In this document: in pieces, positions 1 through 8,709 of the stretch
How the letters are laid out: every line of letters begins with the position of its first letter
How positions within the stretch are numbered: the first letter of the stretch is position 1
Source of the DNA: UBA6544 sp038131165
GTDB lineage: Bacteria > Pseudomonadota > Alphaproteobacteria > UBA8366
Reading direction: 5' to 3'
Length of the DNA: 64,000 nucleotides
NCBI GenBank assembly: GCA_038131165.1
Contig: JAYPOZ010000005.1
Coordinates: forward strand, 1 to 64,000
Translations under genes and position numbers: made by a program
The notes under the pieces: generated by a model
Told to the model about the DNA's origin: nothing
The model's input: only the letters and a program-made list of their open reading frames with translations
Database searches by the model: none

Positions 1-208
1 GCTTGCCGCTGTCGGCCGTCCGGGTGTAGCTCTTCAGCCTGCCCCGAACGCGCAGATCGCCGCTGGCGATCCAGAGCGCCATGCCGAAGGCGCTGCCGGA
101 TTGCTTCTGGCATTCGCGGCAGTGGCAGGCGGTCAGCTTTAGCGGCTCCGCCGTGATCTCGTAGCGTACCTGGCCGCATTGGCAGCCGCCGGAATAGGGT
201 GCCGGCAT
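1..208 (-). CDS. GFA family (glutathione-dependent formaldehyde-activating-like) protein, C-terminus cut by window edge
   Basis: Reading from an ATG at 208, the 69 visible residues hold the zinc-binding pattern of the GFA/CENP-V family: GGCQCGQVRYE near residue 8, then ACHCRECQKQSGSAFG. The paired CxC and CxxC cysteines bind structural and catalytic zinc in family members. The rest lies beyond base 1. GFA-fold proteins are small (about 120-150 aa) and mostly of unknown substrate; only a few are true formaldehyde-glutathione enzymes, so the activity is not claimed. The alpha/beta hydrolase at 220-1023 ends 11 bp upstream on the same strand, so the two are probably co-transcribed. Confidence 0.85.
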   Translation of the reverse strand, partial: MPAPYSGGCQCGQVRYEITAEPLKLTACHCRECQKQSGSAFGMALWIASGDLRVRGRLKSYTRTADSGK

Positions 209-219
209 AGCAGCGGTTC

Positions 220-1023
220 CTAGAGAGCGTCGAGAAAGCCGGCCAAAGCCTTGTTGAAGGCATCCGGCTTCTCGAAATTGGGCAGATGGGCGGCGCCTTC
301 GATCACCGCCCATCCGGCACCCGCGATCTTATCGCGATAGACCTCCATCCGGGCGGGCGGGGTCGGCGCGTCGATTTCCCCGGCGATGACCATGGTCGGC
401 GTGGTGATCTCTCCGAGGCGGGAATCGTATCGCATCGCGTTGATGGCTTCCGTCGTATAGGCGTACCCCTCGACCGGAAGCGCGGTAATGCTCGCCGCGA
501 GCCTGGCGAATCCGTCCGGGTCCCGCGCCTCGTAGTCTTCCGGCAGGTAACGCGCCAGGAGCCGCTCTGCCGCCAGGCCCATCTTGCGGTTCGATTCGCG
601 GAACTCCGCCGCATAGCCCCGCATCCGCTCCAGGCTGCCGTCCGGCATCTCTCCCTGGGTCGCGACGAAGGTCACGCTCGACAGGCGGTCCCGGTGTTCG
701 AGCGCCATCTCGTAGCCGATCATGCCGCCGAGCGATTTCCCGACGTAATGGGATTTTTCGATGCCGAGCGCATCCCACAGGCCGACGATATCGCTCGCCA
801 AATGGGACATGCGCAATTCTTCCTTGATCGCGCCGAGACTGGATCCGCCGTGCCCGCGCAAGTCGAGGCAGAGGACGCGGTAGCGGTCGCTGAAAGCCGG
901 GACCTGCCCCGCCCAGGTCTCCAGCGTGAAGGATTGCCCGGGGACGAATGTGAGTGGCGGCGCGTCGACCGGTCCGTCCAGTGTGTAGTTGATCTCGACG
1001 TCGTTGACCTTTTGCTTCGGCAT
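220..1023 (-). CDS. Alpha/beta hydrolase, 3-oxoadipate enol-lactonase-like
   Basis: A 267-aa soluble alpha/beta-fold hydrolase. The nucleophile elbow GKSLGG places Ser97 as catalytic base acceptor; GEIDAP gives Asp218 and GAAHLPNFEKP gives His246, so the triad is complete and the length typical. DLRGHGGSS after strand 4 is the usual oxyanion-side motif. Such proteins are often labelled 3-oxoadipate enol-lactonase (PcaD) or RutD-like, but no pca or rut gene is nearby, so the substrate is unknown. ATG start with an AAGGAAA-type ribosome site. Only 17 bp follow the dehydrogenase at 1041-1823, so the two plus the GFA gene likely form one minus-strand operon. Confidence 0.88.
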   Translation of the reverse strand: MPKQKVNDVEINYTLDGPVDAPPLTFVPGQSFTLETWAGQVPAFSDRYRVLCLDLRGHGGSSLGAIKEELRMSHLASDIVGLWDALGIEKSHYVGKSLGGMIGYEMALEHRDRLSSVTFVATQGEMPDGSLERMRGYAAEFRESNRKMGLAAERLLARYLPEDYEARDPDGFARLAASITALPVEGYAYTTEAINAMRYDSRLGEITTPTMVIAGEIDAPTPPARMEVYRDKIAGAGWAVIEGAAHLPNFEKPDAFNKALAGFLDAL

Positions 1024-1040
1024 GATCCGTTTCCTTGTCC

Positions 1041-1823
1041 TTATTGGGCGGTCCAGCCGCCGTCCATCGGCAGTGCGGTGCCGGTCATCTGGCTCGCCGC
1101 CTCACCGCAGAGGAAAACCGCCAGCGCGGCGAGCTGGTCGACGCCGACCTGTGTCATGCTCGGTTGTTTCTCGCCGAGGCGTCGTTTGAGGGCGGTCTCC
1201 AGATCGAGCCCCTGTTCCTTGGCGAATTTTTCGTTCTGCCAGCGGGAGAGCGCGGTGTCGGTCGAGCCCGGACAGATGGCGTTGCAGGTAATGCCCGACT
1301 CCGCCGTCTCCAAGGCAACCATCTTGGTCAGGCCGATCAACCCATGCTTCGCAGAGACATACGCGGCCTTGTGGATCGAGGCGACGAGGCCCTGGACGGA
1401 GCTGGTGTTGATGATGCGGCCCCAGTCCCTCTCGCGCATCTGCGGCAGCACCGCCTTGATCGTGTGGAACGAGGACGAGAGGTTGATGGCGATAATGTCG
1501 TCCCATTGCGCCTCGGGGAAATCCTCGATGGGCGAAACGTGCTGGATGCCGGCATTGTTGATCAGGATATCGATCTGCCCCATCGTCGATGTCGCCTCGG
1601 AGACCATTGTGCGGATCTCCGCAGGTTTGCGCATATCCGCCGCCGAGAAATGCACCGCCTTCGCGCCGGCCGCCGCGACTTCGGCCTTGGCGGAGTCGAT
1701 GACTTCGGGCGTCGCCACGCCATTGAGCGTGACTGTGCAGCCTTCCGCGGCGAGTGCCTTCGCATAGGCGAGGCCGATCCCGCTCGTGGACCCGGTGATC
1801 AGCGCGCATTTGCCGTCCAACAT
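1041..1823 (-). CDS. bdhA: 3-hydroxybutyrate dehydrogenase (SDR family)
   Basis: A 260-aa classical short-chain dehydrogenase that oxidises D-3-hydroxybutyrate to acetoacetate with NAD in polyhydroxybutyrate and ketone-body turnover. Visible: TGSTSGIG cofactor loop at 10-17, NNAG at 89-92, catalytic Ser141/142, Tyr155 and Lys159 (YVSAK), and the C-terminal TGTALPMDGGWTAQ ending that is characteristic of 3-hydroxybutyrate dehydrogenases rather than SDRs in general. The start has a strong GAGGGGAG ribosome site. It is divergent from the quinone reductase at 1938, with 114 bp between. The subfamily ending makes this more specific than most SDR calls here, but it remains a homology assignment. 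Confidence 0.88.
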   Translation of the reverse strand: MLDGKCALITGSTSGIGLAYAKALAAEGCTVTLNGVATPEVIDSAKAEVAAAGAKAVHFSAADMRKPAEIRTMVSEATSTMGQIDILINNAGIQHVSPIEDFPEAQWDDIIAINLSSSFHTIKAVLPQMRERDWGRIINTSSVQGLVASIHKAAYVSAKHGLIGLTKMVALETAESGITCNAICPGSTDTALSRWQNEKFAKEQGLDLETALKRRLGEKQPSMTQVGVDQLAALAVFLCGEAASQMTGTALPMDGGWTAQ

Positions 1824-1937
1824 GGCATTCTCCCCTCGAAAATTCCTTTCAGGATAAGTAAGGCGGGCGCCGGGGATGTCAGGGGCCGGAACCCACCTAT
1901 CTTCCCTGCAACGATCGCAAATAGGGAAGGAAAGCCG

Positions 1938-2969
1938 ATGCGGGGTGTGCTGGTCGAGGAATTCACGGCGTTCGAGAACCTGACGCTCAAGGACTGTCCG
2001 GAGCCGGAACTGGGGCCGAAGCAGGTACGCATACGAACTCAGGCGACCGGTATCAGTTTCGCGCTTAGCTTGATGGTTTCGGGCCGCTACCAGCGCAAGC
2101 CGCCATTGCCCTTCGTGCCTGCCGCCGAAGTGGCGGGGATTGTGACGGACGTGGCTGAAGGCTGTGAGCGCATCAAGGTCGGGGACCGGGTCTGTGCGGT
2201 CCTCGATTGGGGCGGCTTGGCGGAAGTCGCGGTCGCGAATGAGGTGAATACGTTTAAAATTCCCGACGGTTTAACCTTCGATCGCGCCATCAGTTTCACC
2301 AATTCTTACGCGACGTCCGCAGCGGCACTGACTTGGCCGCATTTGCTGCGTTTGGCGGCGGGAGAGACTTTGCTCGTACACGGTGCCGCGGGAGGGGTCG
2401 GGCTGGCCGCGATCGAGATCGGCAAGATCATCGGAGCCACCGTGATCGCGACAGCCGGTTCGGCCGCGAAGCTTGAGGCGGCCAAGGCACGCGGTGCCGA
2501 TCACGTCATCAACTACCGCGACGGCGGGTTCAAGGATACGGTCAACGAACTGACCGCGGGTCGGGGCGCCAATGCTGTCTACGACCCGGTTGGGGGCGAC
2601 GTGTTTATGGAATCGCTGCGCTGTATCGCGCCGGAAGGCCGGATCATGCCGGTTGGTTTCGCGAGCGGGACGATCCCGCAGATTCCGGCGAATATTCTGC
2701 TGGTCAAGAACATCACCGTCACCGGTCTGAATATGGGCTACTACATCGGCTGGAGTCCCGACGACGTGCGCTACGAGAGGGCACCGCTCATTCACGCCCT
2801 GATGGCGCAGATGTTCGACTGGTTCGAGGCCGGAAAGATAAATCCGCAAATCTGGGAGACCTACAAGCTTGAGGATTTCCAGGACGCCATGGCGGCGGTC
2901 TTGGGGCGGGATGCGATCGGACGGGTGGCGGTGGTCATGGATGAGGAAGCCAAGCGGTTAGGCCGATAG
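1938..2969 (+). CDS. NADPH:quinone oxidoreductase-type MDR protein
   Basis: A 343-aa zinc-independent medium-chain reductase of the quinone oxidoreductase (QOR) type. The N-terminal GroES-like domain lacks the zinc cysteines; the Rossmann domain shows HGAAGGVGLAAIE (AAGGVG at 150-155) and the GADHVINY segment that binds the NADPH adenosine phosphate. Likely substrates are quinones or enones. An open frame runs much further upstream, but the ATG at 1938 has a GGGAAGGA ribosome site 7 bases before it and begins right at the conserved MRGVLVEEF opening, so the longer version is rejected. Followed 28 bp later by the old yellow enzyme, another enone/quinone reductase. Confidence 0.9.
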   Translation: MRGVLVEEFTAFENLTLKDCPEPELGPKQVRIRTQATGISFALSLMVSGRYQRKPPLPFVPAAEVAGIVTDVAEGCERIKVGDRVCAVLDWGGLAEVAVANEVNTFKIPDGLTFDRAISFTNSYATSAAALTWPHLLRLAAGETLLVHGAAGGVGLAAIEIGKIIGATVIATAGSAAKLEAAKARGADHVINYRDGGFKDTVNELTAGRGANAVYDPVGGDVFMESLRCIAPEGRIMPVGFASGTIPQIPANILLVKNITVTGLNMGYYIGWSPDDVRYERAPLIHALMAQMFDWFEAGKINPQIWETYKLEDFQDAMAAVLGRDAIGRVAVVMDEEAKRLGR

Positions 2970-2997
2970 ACATTCGGATTCACTCAGGAAAAAGATA

Positions 2998-4161
2998 ATG
3001 TCCCAACAAACTCGATTGTTCTCCCCGCTGGAATTGCGCGGCGTGACCCTGCCGAACCGGGTCGTCTTGTCACCGCTTTGCATGTACTCGGCGAACAGCG
3101 GAGTCGCGTCGAACTGGCAGTTCGCGCATCTCAGTACGTTTGCTCGCGGGGGCGTCGGCCTTGTTTTTGCCGAGGCGACGGCGGTCGAGCCGCGCGGCCG
3201 AATCACGCCCCGATGCCTCGGTATCTGGACCGACGCGCAAGCGCAAGCGCTGCGGCCGACGACGCAATTCATCAGCGATCTGGGCTCGGTACCTGGACTG
3301 CAGATCGCACATGCGGGCCGGAAGGCTTCCGCGAGCCCGCCCTGGGATGGCGGCAAGCCGCTCGCCGTCGGCGATGCCAGTTGGGGCGATCCCGGTTGGC
3401 AGACCGTGGCGCCCTCCGAGGTGCCCTTGGCGCAGGGGTGGCCCACGCCGCACGCTCTGAGCGAGGCGGAGATCGCCGATCTCGTTACGGCCTTTGCGGA
3501 CAGCGCGCGCCGAGCCGTCGTCGCCGGATTCAAGGTCTTGGAAATTCACGGCGCGCACGGCTATCTCATCCATAGCTTTCTCTCGGCCCTGAGCAATCAG
3601 CGCAACGACGGCTATGGCGGGGACCGCGCCGGCAGAATGCGGTTCGCCCTCGAAGTCACCGAAGCGGTCCGCGCGGCCTGGCCGGACGAGCTTCCCCTGT
3701 TCTTCCGCCTCTCCGCCATCGACGGCCACGGTTGGGAGATCGAGGACTCCGTCGCTCTGGCGGCCGAATTGAAAGCGCGCGGGGTGGATGTTGTCGATTG
3801 TTCCGCCGGCGGCATCACCGGAGCGCCCGCTTTCCGGGCGCAGGACGACGGCAAACCGCTGGCGAAATCAGGCCAGCGCCCCCTCGGCTTCCAAGTCCCC
3901 TACGCGGAAGCCATTCGGACCGGCGCGGATATCAAGACCATGGCGGTCGGACGCATCGTCGATCCGCAACAGGCGGAGGATATTCTTGCGGCGGGAAAAG
4001 CGGACCTTGTCGCCCTTGGACGTGAATTGATGCATGATCCGTTCTGGGCCTTACATGCGGCGGAAATCCTGGCGTCGGAAGATGCTTTCAAGTTGTGGCC
4101 GGAGCAATACCGATGGGCGATTGTGCGCCGCGCCGAGCTGGGCCGCTACGAGCGTCCGTAA
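2998..4161 (+). CDS. Old yellow enzyme (YqjM-type NADH:flavin oxidoreductase)
   Basis: A 387-aa FMN-dependent ene-reductase forming a TIM barrel. It has the thermophilic-like/YqjM signature: SPLCMYSA with Cys28 and Tyr30 that tune the flavin, QIAHAGRKA at 102-110, the substrate-binding His184 and His187 in EIHGAHGYL, and SNQRNDGYGGDR at 199-210. Family members reduce activated C=C bonds of enals, enones and nitro compounds with NADPH. It is probably co-transcribed with the upstream quinone reductase (28-bp gap), giving an electrophile- or quinone-detoxification pair. It ends just before a hairpin that separates it from the convergent sensor kinase. Confidence 0.93.
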   Translation: MSQQTRLFSPLELRGVTLPNRVVLSPLCMYSANSGVASNWQFAHLSTFARGGVGLVFAEATAVEPRGRITPRCLGIWTDAQAQALRPTTQFISDLGSVPGLQIAHAGRKASASPPWDGGKPLAVGDASWGDPGWQTVAPSEVPLAQGWPTPHALSEAEIADLVTAFADSARRAVVAGFKVLEIHGAHGYLIHSFLSALSNQRNDGYGGDRAGRMRFALEVTEAVRAAWPDELPLFFRLSAIDGHGWEIEDSVALAAELKARGVDVVDCSAGGITGAPAFRAQDDGKPLAKSGQRPLGFQVPYAEAIRTGADIKTMAVGRIVDPQQAEDILAAGKADLVALGRELMHDPFWALHAAEILASEDAFKLWPEQYRWAIVRRAELGRYERP

Positions 4162-4163
4162 AT

Positions 4164-4201
4164 CGTCTGCACGGCGTAGTGTTGCGCGCTGCCGTCAGAC
4201 G
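4164..4201. terminator. Hairpin between convergent genes, probable bidirectional terminator
   Basis: CGTCTG-c-ACGGC (4164-4175) pairs with GCCGT-CAGACG (4191-4201): 11 base pairs with one bulged C and a 15-nt loop. It begins 2 bp after the old yellow enzyme stop (4161) and overlaps the last codons of the kinase gene on the other strand. There is no T-tract on either side, so intrinsic termination is inferred from position and stem strength. Confidence 0.45.
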
Positions 4202-6228
4202 GCTTGACTCTGCGCCGGCCCGTTATTGTCCCGTATGATTTTCTCGGGAGGATACCAGACGGTCACGCAGGTACCCCTGCCGACCTCACTTTCCAGCGTC
4301 AAGCGGCCACCGTTGAGTTCAGTCAGACTCTTCGATAACGAAAGGCCGAGACCGGTGCCTTCGTGGGAGCGGTCCGGTTTCGATTGCGCCTGGCCGAAGG
4401 GCTCAAGCACTTTCTCGATATCCTCGGGGGCGATTCCGATCCCGGTGTCGGTGACCCGTAGAGAGATTCCGCCACGTCCGTCGCCGGCGACCGACACTTC
4501 GACGGTGCCGCCCGACGGCGTAAACTTTATGGCGTTGGAGAGTAGATTGAGCAGGATCTGCTTCTGTTGGCGCGCGTCGACGAACAGCTTCGGCAGATTT
4601 GGCGGAAGATCGACCCCAACGTGAACTTGTTTTAGGTCCGCCCTGGTCTCGATCATGGTGAGGCAGGCGATGATTGTCTCGGGCAAGTCGACTTCTGTCG
4701 GCATGATTGTGGCTTCGCCAGCTTCAATCTTCGAAATGTCGAGGATATCGCTGATGACGCCGAGAAGATGCGTGCTCGAATCGTAGATGTCTTTCGAGTA
4801 CTCCACATACCGGTCGCTGCCGAGCCGGCCGAACATTTCGGTCATCAGGATCTGCGAGAAGCCGATTATCGAGTTCAAGGGTGTGCGTAATTCGTGACTC
4901 ATATTGGCCAAGAATTCGGACTTGGTCCGGTTGGCCATTTCGGCTTGCTCTTTGGCGTCGATGAGCGCGTTTTCGGATTCCTTCTGCTCGGTGATGTCGA
5001 TGATCTGCGCGATGGCACTGGCTTCCTTTTCACCGCTCAGGCGCAAGGACGATATGTTTACGTCGGCCCAGACCACGCTGCCGTCGGGGCGGAGAAAGCG
5101 CTTCTCGAAGCGGACGAAGGAAACCTCCCCGGAATTGAGCTTCTGCAACATATCGGCGGAGGTGTCGATGTCGTCCGGGTAGGTAAAGTCGATTACCGAT
5201 GTGCCTTCCAAATCCTCGCGGGAAACGCCGAGAATGTTGCAATAGGCGTTATTTACATAAAGCCTTCGCCCGCTTTCGTTTTGCAGACTCATGCCGATGT
5301 GCGAGCTTTCGAAGATGCTGCGAAACTCTTCATCGCGTTCCGAAAGCGATTGCTGTGTTCGCTTGAGTTCACTGATGTCGGTGCTGAAAGACCCGATGCC
5401 GATAATCTCGGCGGAGGCGTCGCGGACCGGGTACTTGGTGACCATTTCCGTATAGCGGGTGCCGTCGGGCAGCAGGACGCTGCGCTCGCGCATAACGGGG
5501 GCTTCCGTATTGATCACTTCCAGATCGTGGGCCGCCGCTTCCCGGCTGTGGTCGGACAACGAAATGTCGGCATGGGTCCTGCCGATCAGCTCGCGCGGCT
5601 CCAAGCCCCGGCTGGCGGCAAAGGCGCGGTTTACCAGCTGATATCGTCCGTCCAATCCCTTGAGCGATATTTGCGCCGGTGCATTGTCGATGATGGATCG
5701 CAACATGTGCCGCCGTTGATCGAGTTCCCGTTGAGCCTCGTACTGCGTGGTAATCTCGGTCCCGGTCCCGCGGTAGCCTTTAAATACGCCGTTGTCGTCC
5801 CAAAGGGGCATTCCGCTGAGACGGACCCAACGGACAGCGCCCTGGTCGTCATTTAGACTGTAGACGAAGTCGCGGAATGGTTCCCGTGCCGCAACGGTTG
5901 AGTCGAGCCGAGCCCATTTCTCTGTATCAGCGCGCTCTTCGCTGGTGAGCCGTTCTTCGGTAAATTCCGCGCGGGTCTTGCCGAGTGTCGTCTCCGCGTC
6001 GATGCCGCATTTCCGATCGTATGAATCCGAGAAATACGTATAGCGGCCCTCCGCGTCGGCTTCCCAAATCCAATCGGACGAGGCGTCCGCCAATTCCTGG
6101 AACCGCCGCTCGGCTTCCCGCCTGGCGGCGCGCTCGCGCACCCATCGCCGCCTGTAGCGTGCGGCGGCCCAGAGCATTGCGCAGGCGACCGCTAAAGACG
6201 CGGCGAGAATGAGTGTTGTCCCGGCCAT
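4195..6228 (-). CDS. Membrane-anchored multi-PAS sensor histidine kinase
   Basis: A 677-aa kinase. One N-terminal membrane helix (about 4-25) followed by an Arg-rich stretch, then three PAS domains (roughly 40-165, 175-290, 300-415), a HisKA domain with phospho-acceptor His445 in FLANMSHELRTPLNSIIGF, and a HATPase with the N box (LLSNAIKFTPSGG), G1 (DTGIGIAPED) and G2 (GTGLGLSLSK). There is no receiver or periplasmic loop, so the cue is probably cytosolic. The ATG at 6228 is preceded by GGAAAGGAAG; a TTG four codons upstream lies inside that site and is not used here. No response regulator is adjacent, so it is an orphan kinase. Confidence 0.92.
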   Translation of the reverse strand: MAGTTLILAASLAVACAMLWAAARYRRRWVRERAARREAERRFQELADASSDWIWEADAEGRYTYFSDSYDRKCGIDAETTLGKTRAEFTEERLTSEERADTEKWARLDSTVAAREPFRDFVYSLNDDQGAVRWVRLSGMPLWDDNGVFKGYRGTGTEITTQYEAQRELDQRRHMLRSIIDNAPAQISLKGLDGRYQLVNRAFAASRGLEPRELIGRTHADISLSDHSREAAAHDLEVINTEAPVMRERSVLLPDGTRYTEMVTKYPVRDASAEIIGIGSFSTDISELKRTQQSLSERDEEFRSIFESSHIGMSLQNESGRRLYVNNAYCNILGVSREDLEGTSVIDFTYPDDIDTSADMLQKLNSGEVSFVRFEKRFLRPDGSVVWADVNISSLRLSGEKEASAIAQIIDITEQKESENALIDAKEQAEMANRTKSEFLANMSHELRTPLNSIIGFSQILMTEMFGRLGSDRYVEYSKDIYDSSTHLLGVISDILDISKIEAGEATIMPTEVDLPETIIACLTMIETRADLKQVHVGVDLPPNLPKLFVDARQQKQILLNLLSNAIKFTPSGGTVEVSVAGDGRGGISLRVTDTGIGIAPEDIEKVLEPFGQAQSKPDRSHEGTGLGLSLSKSLTELNGGRLTLESEVGRGTCVTVWYPPEKIIRDNNGPAQSQAV

Positions 6229-6316
6229 CTTCCTTTCCAATCGAGAAGCCGCTCACGCCGACCGGCTCCATTGCCCGCCCCGGGTTGGTCCCGGCGCTGG
6301 CAGTCGAGCCTGAGTA

Positions 6317-7765
6317 TCAACAGATTTCGTTGCGAGTCTCAAGGACCATGGGCGCAAGTTCGTTGGCGTCCCGGCCCGCCCAATCGAGGTCGGGCACCTT
6401 TTCCAACGAGCGTTTTTGGGCGGATTCGAGGGCTGCGGCGGCGGCCGGCTGGTGTTTGTTGCGGGGTTGGCCGCCTCCCACCACCCAACGGCCGTCGACA
6501 GAGCCGGCGCGCCCCGCGCGGTCCGCGGCGACGTAGATCAGGCTTCGAAGCGGCTCCCGCACCGGCATCATAGAGGGGTGATCGAGATCGACCAGCACGA
6601 GATCGGCCTTGGCGCCGACCGCGAGCCGGCCGATATCGTCTCGTCGCAGGGCCCGTGCGCCGCCGGTCGTCGCGGCGTTGAAGACGTCGAACGTTTCCAG
6701 ATCGTCGACCGTGCCGGCGATGGTGCGGGCATGGTTGGCGGCGTTGCGCATTTCTTCCAGGAAATTGTGCGGATAGGTGTCTGTCCCGATGCCCATATTG
6801 ACGCCGGCCCGAACGTAATCCCCGAAGGTGCGCAGCGTGATCCCGCGGCGCAGGAAGACGGTCGGGCAATGCGCCACCGTGGCCCCGCTTTCCGCCAGCA
6901 GAGCGAGATCGTCGCGGCTCGACCAATGCAGCCAGGGATGATGATCGAGAAAGATTCCGTGGCCGATGATGGCATGTTCGCCGAGGCCGCCAATATCGTG
7001 CAGCCAGCGGATCGGCGTCTTGCCGTGGCGGCGGATCATCTCGTGGAATTCGGTGACGCTCTGCGCGGCGTGGATTTGGAAGGGCAGGTTGCGCTCCTCG
7101 GCAAAGCCGTAGGCGTCCGAGATTAGGTCTTCGGTGCAAGTGTCGACCTGGGCCGGGCAAACCATGCCGGATAGCCGGCCGGAAGGGTGCTGCGCGGCGC
7201 GGTCGATCAGTCGGCGGGCCTCGGCGAAGGCTTCGCGTCCCGCGCCCTCGTCCCATTGGTATTGCAGAGCGTGCCCGTCGGCCGTGAACCAGCGCGCGTC
7301 GCGGAACATGGGTGCTGCAACGGCCCGGATGCCGCTCTCGGCCAGCGTGTCGAGCCAGCCGTCGAACGGTATCGACAGGTCGGCGACGGTGGTGACGCCG
7401 CTCATCAGCAACTCCGCCATCGCGACACGCATGGCGGCCATGTTGCCGTCGCGGTCGTTCGTGAAGACGGTCAGGAATTCGTAGAGCGAGCTATGCCAGA
7501 ATCCCGGGCTGCGGGTCTCGTCGGTCAAACCCTTGCGCAGCGGCTCGCTTGTCGGATGGGTGTGGATGTTGACGAGCCCCGGCATGACCATCAGCCGCCG
7601 ACCGTCGATCTCGTGCGCCGTCTCTCCATCGTACTTGCCGCCGACGGAGATCAACTCGCCGCCTCTGAACGCCACATCCGCGTCTCTCAGGTAGACATGC
7701 CGTTCGGCTTTGTCGTCCCAGGCGACGATCCAATCCGCGTTGCGGACAACAGTGACGCCGCTCAT
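6317..7765 (-). CDS. TRZ/ATZ-type amidohydrolase
   Basis: A 482-aa metal-dependent hydrolase of the amidohydrolase superfamily, the branch with atrazine chlorohydrolase, SsnA and cytosine/guanine deaminase-like enzymes. Metal ligands are visible: NIHTHP (His68, His70), the IHAAQS and GHGIFLD histidines, and the GTDTYPHNF aspartate; LAVGAKADLVLVD marks the C-terminal beta-sandwich. It probably hydrolyses or deaminates a C-N bond, but the substrate cannot be read. Last gene of a minus-strand operon: its ATG overlaps the upstream esterase stop by 4 bp. It is a clear paralogue of the equally long gene at 37218-38666. Confidence 0.87.
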   Translation of the reverse strand: MSGVTVVRNADWIVAWDDKAERHVYLRDADVAFRGGELISVGGKYDGETAHEIDGRRLMVMPGLVNIHTHPTSEPLRKGLTDETRSPGFWHSSLYEFLTVFTNDRDGNMAAMRVAMAELLMSGVTTVADLSIPFDGWLDTLAESGIRAVAAPMFRDARWFTADGHALQYQWDEGAGREAFAEARRLIDRAAQHPSGRLSGMVCPAQVDTCTEDLISDAYGFAEERNLPFQIHAAQSVTEFHEMIRRHGKTPIRWLHDIGGLGEHAIIGHGIFLDHHPWLHWSSRDDLALLAESGATVAHCPTVFLRRGITLRTFGDYVRAGVNMGIGTDTYPHNFLEEMRNAANHARTIAGTVDDLETFDVFNAATTGGARALRRDDIGRLAVGAKADLVLVDLDHPSMMPVREPLRSLIYVAADRAGRAGSVDGRWVVGGGQPRNKHQPAAAAALESAQKRSLEKVPDLDWAGRDANELAPMVLETRNEIC

Positions 7766-8709
7766 GTCAGCTGGTCGCGGAGCCACGCCGCGATCTTGGC
7801 ATATTCCGCGGCACCGCCGGGACCGAGCAACCGGGCCCGCAGAAATCCATGGATCATGTTCTCGGCGCAGTGGTAGGTGACCTCGACCCCGGCGGCGCGC
7901 AGCTTGTCCGCATAGAACTCGCCGTCGTCGCGGATCGGGTCGTGCTGTGCGGTGTGTATATACGCGGGCGGGAGGCCCGAGAAATCCTCCGCCAGGATCG
8001 GCCGTGCCAGCGGGTTCCCGCGTTCTTCGAGCGGGATATAGAGATCCCGGTACGTGATCGTCGAGGCTCTGGTCAGTCCGGGCGCATCCGCGTTCTCCTC
8101 GTAGGATCCGCCGCTCTGGTCGAGCCCGGTGCCCGGATAGATCAGGGATTGGGCGACGATCCTGGGGCCGCCTCGGTCGCGGGCCGCAAGGCAGGCGGCG
8201 GCGGACAGATTGCCGCCGGCGCTGTCGCCGCAAACCGCGATTCGCGCCGGGTCGATCCCGAATGCCGCCGGATGCGCCGCGACATGGCATAATGTACCGT
8301 AGACGTCGTCGAAGGCGGCCGGGAAAGGGTGCTCGGGCGCCAATCGGTAATCGACGCTGACGACAACGGCGCCGCAATCCTCGGCGATGCCCCAGGCAAA
8401 CGTATCGGAGCTGTCGAGGTCGCCCTTCATGAAGCCGCCGCCGTGGGAATAGATGATGCACGGCGCGGCATCCGTCACCGCCCCGGGCGTATACACCCGC
8501 ACGGTAACCGTCCCGTGATCCAACGCTAGGGGGCGGTCCTCGACATGCATGGTGTCCGGATGCGGCGTGGAGAGCGCCCGGCTATAGGCGGTCCACGCCG
8601 TCCTTTGTTCCGCGATCGTCACTGCCGGGCCCGCAGCCCCTCTTGCGTCGAGCATGGTCGTCATGTCCGGGTGCAAGGGCTTGCCGTTGACAATGATGGT
8701 GTCGTTCAT
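7762..8709 (-). CDS. Alpha/beta hydrolase, hormone-sensitive-lipase family esterase
   Basis: A 315-aa cytosolic carboxylesterase. It has the HSL-family oxyanion motif HGGG (89-92), the nucleophile elbow GDSAGG with Ser163, AQHDPIRDDGE for the acid and NMIHGF for the histidine. These enzymes cleave short-chain esters. An open frame runs on upstream through the transporter gene, but the ATG at 8709 overlaps the MFS stop by 4 bp in the usual translational-coupling way and starts the normal N-terminal helix, so it is chosen. It works between a pump and an amidohydrolase in the 10987-6317 operon, which suggests stepwise breakdown of one imported or exported ester/amide compound (inference). Confidence 0.9.
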   Translation of the reverse strand: MNDTIIVNGKPLHPDMTTMLDARGAAGPAVTIAEQRTAWTAYSRALSTPHPDTMHVEDRPLALDHGTVTVRVYTPGAVTDAAPCIIYSHGGGFMKGDLDSSDTFAWGIAEDCGAVVVSVDYRLAPEHPFPAAFDDVYGTLCHVAAHPAAFGIDPARIAVCGDSAGGNLSAAACLAARDRGGPRIVAQSLIYPGTGLDQSGGSYEENADAPGLTRASTITYRDLYIPLEERGNPLARPILAEDFSGLPPAYIHTAQHDPIRDDGEFYADKLRAAGVEVTYHCAENMIHGFLRARLLGPGGAAEYAKIAAWLRDQLT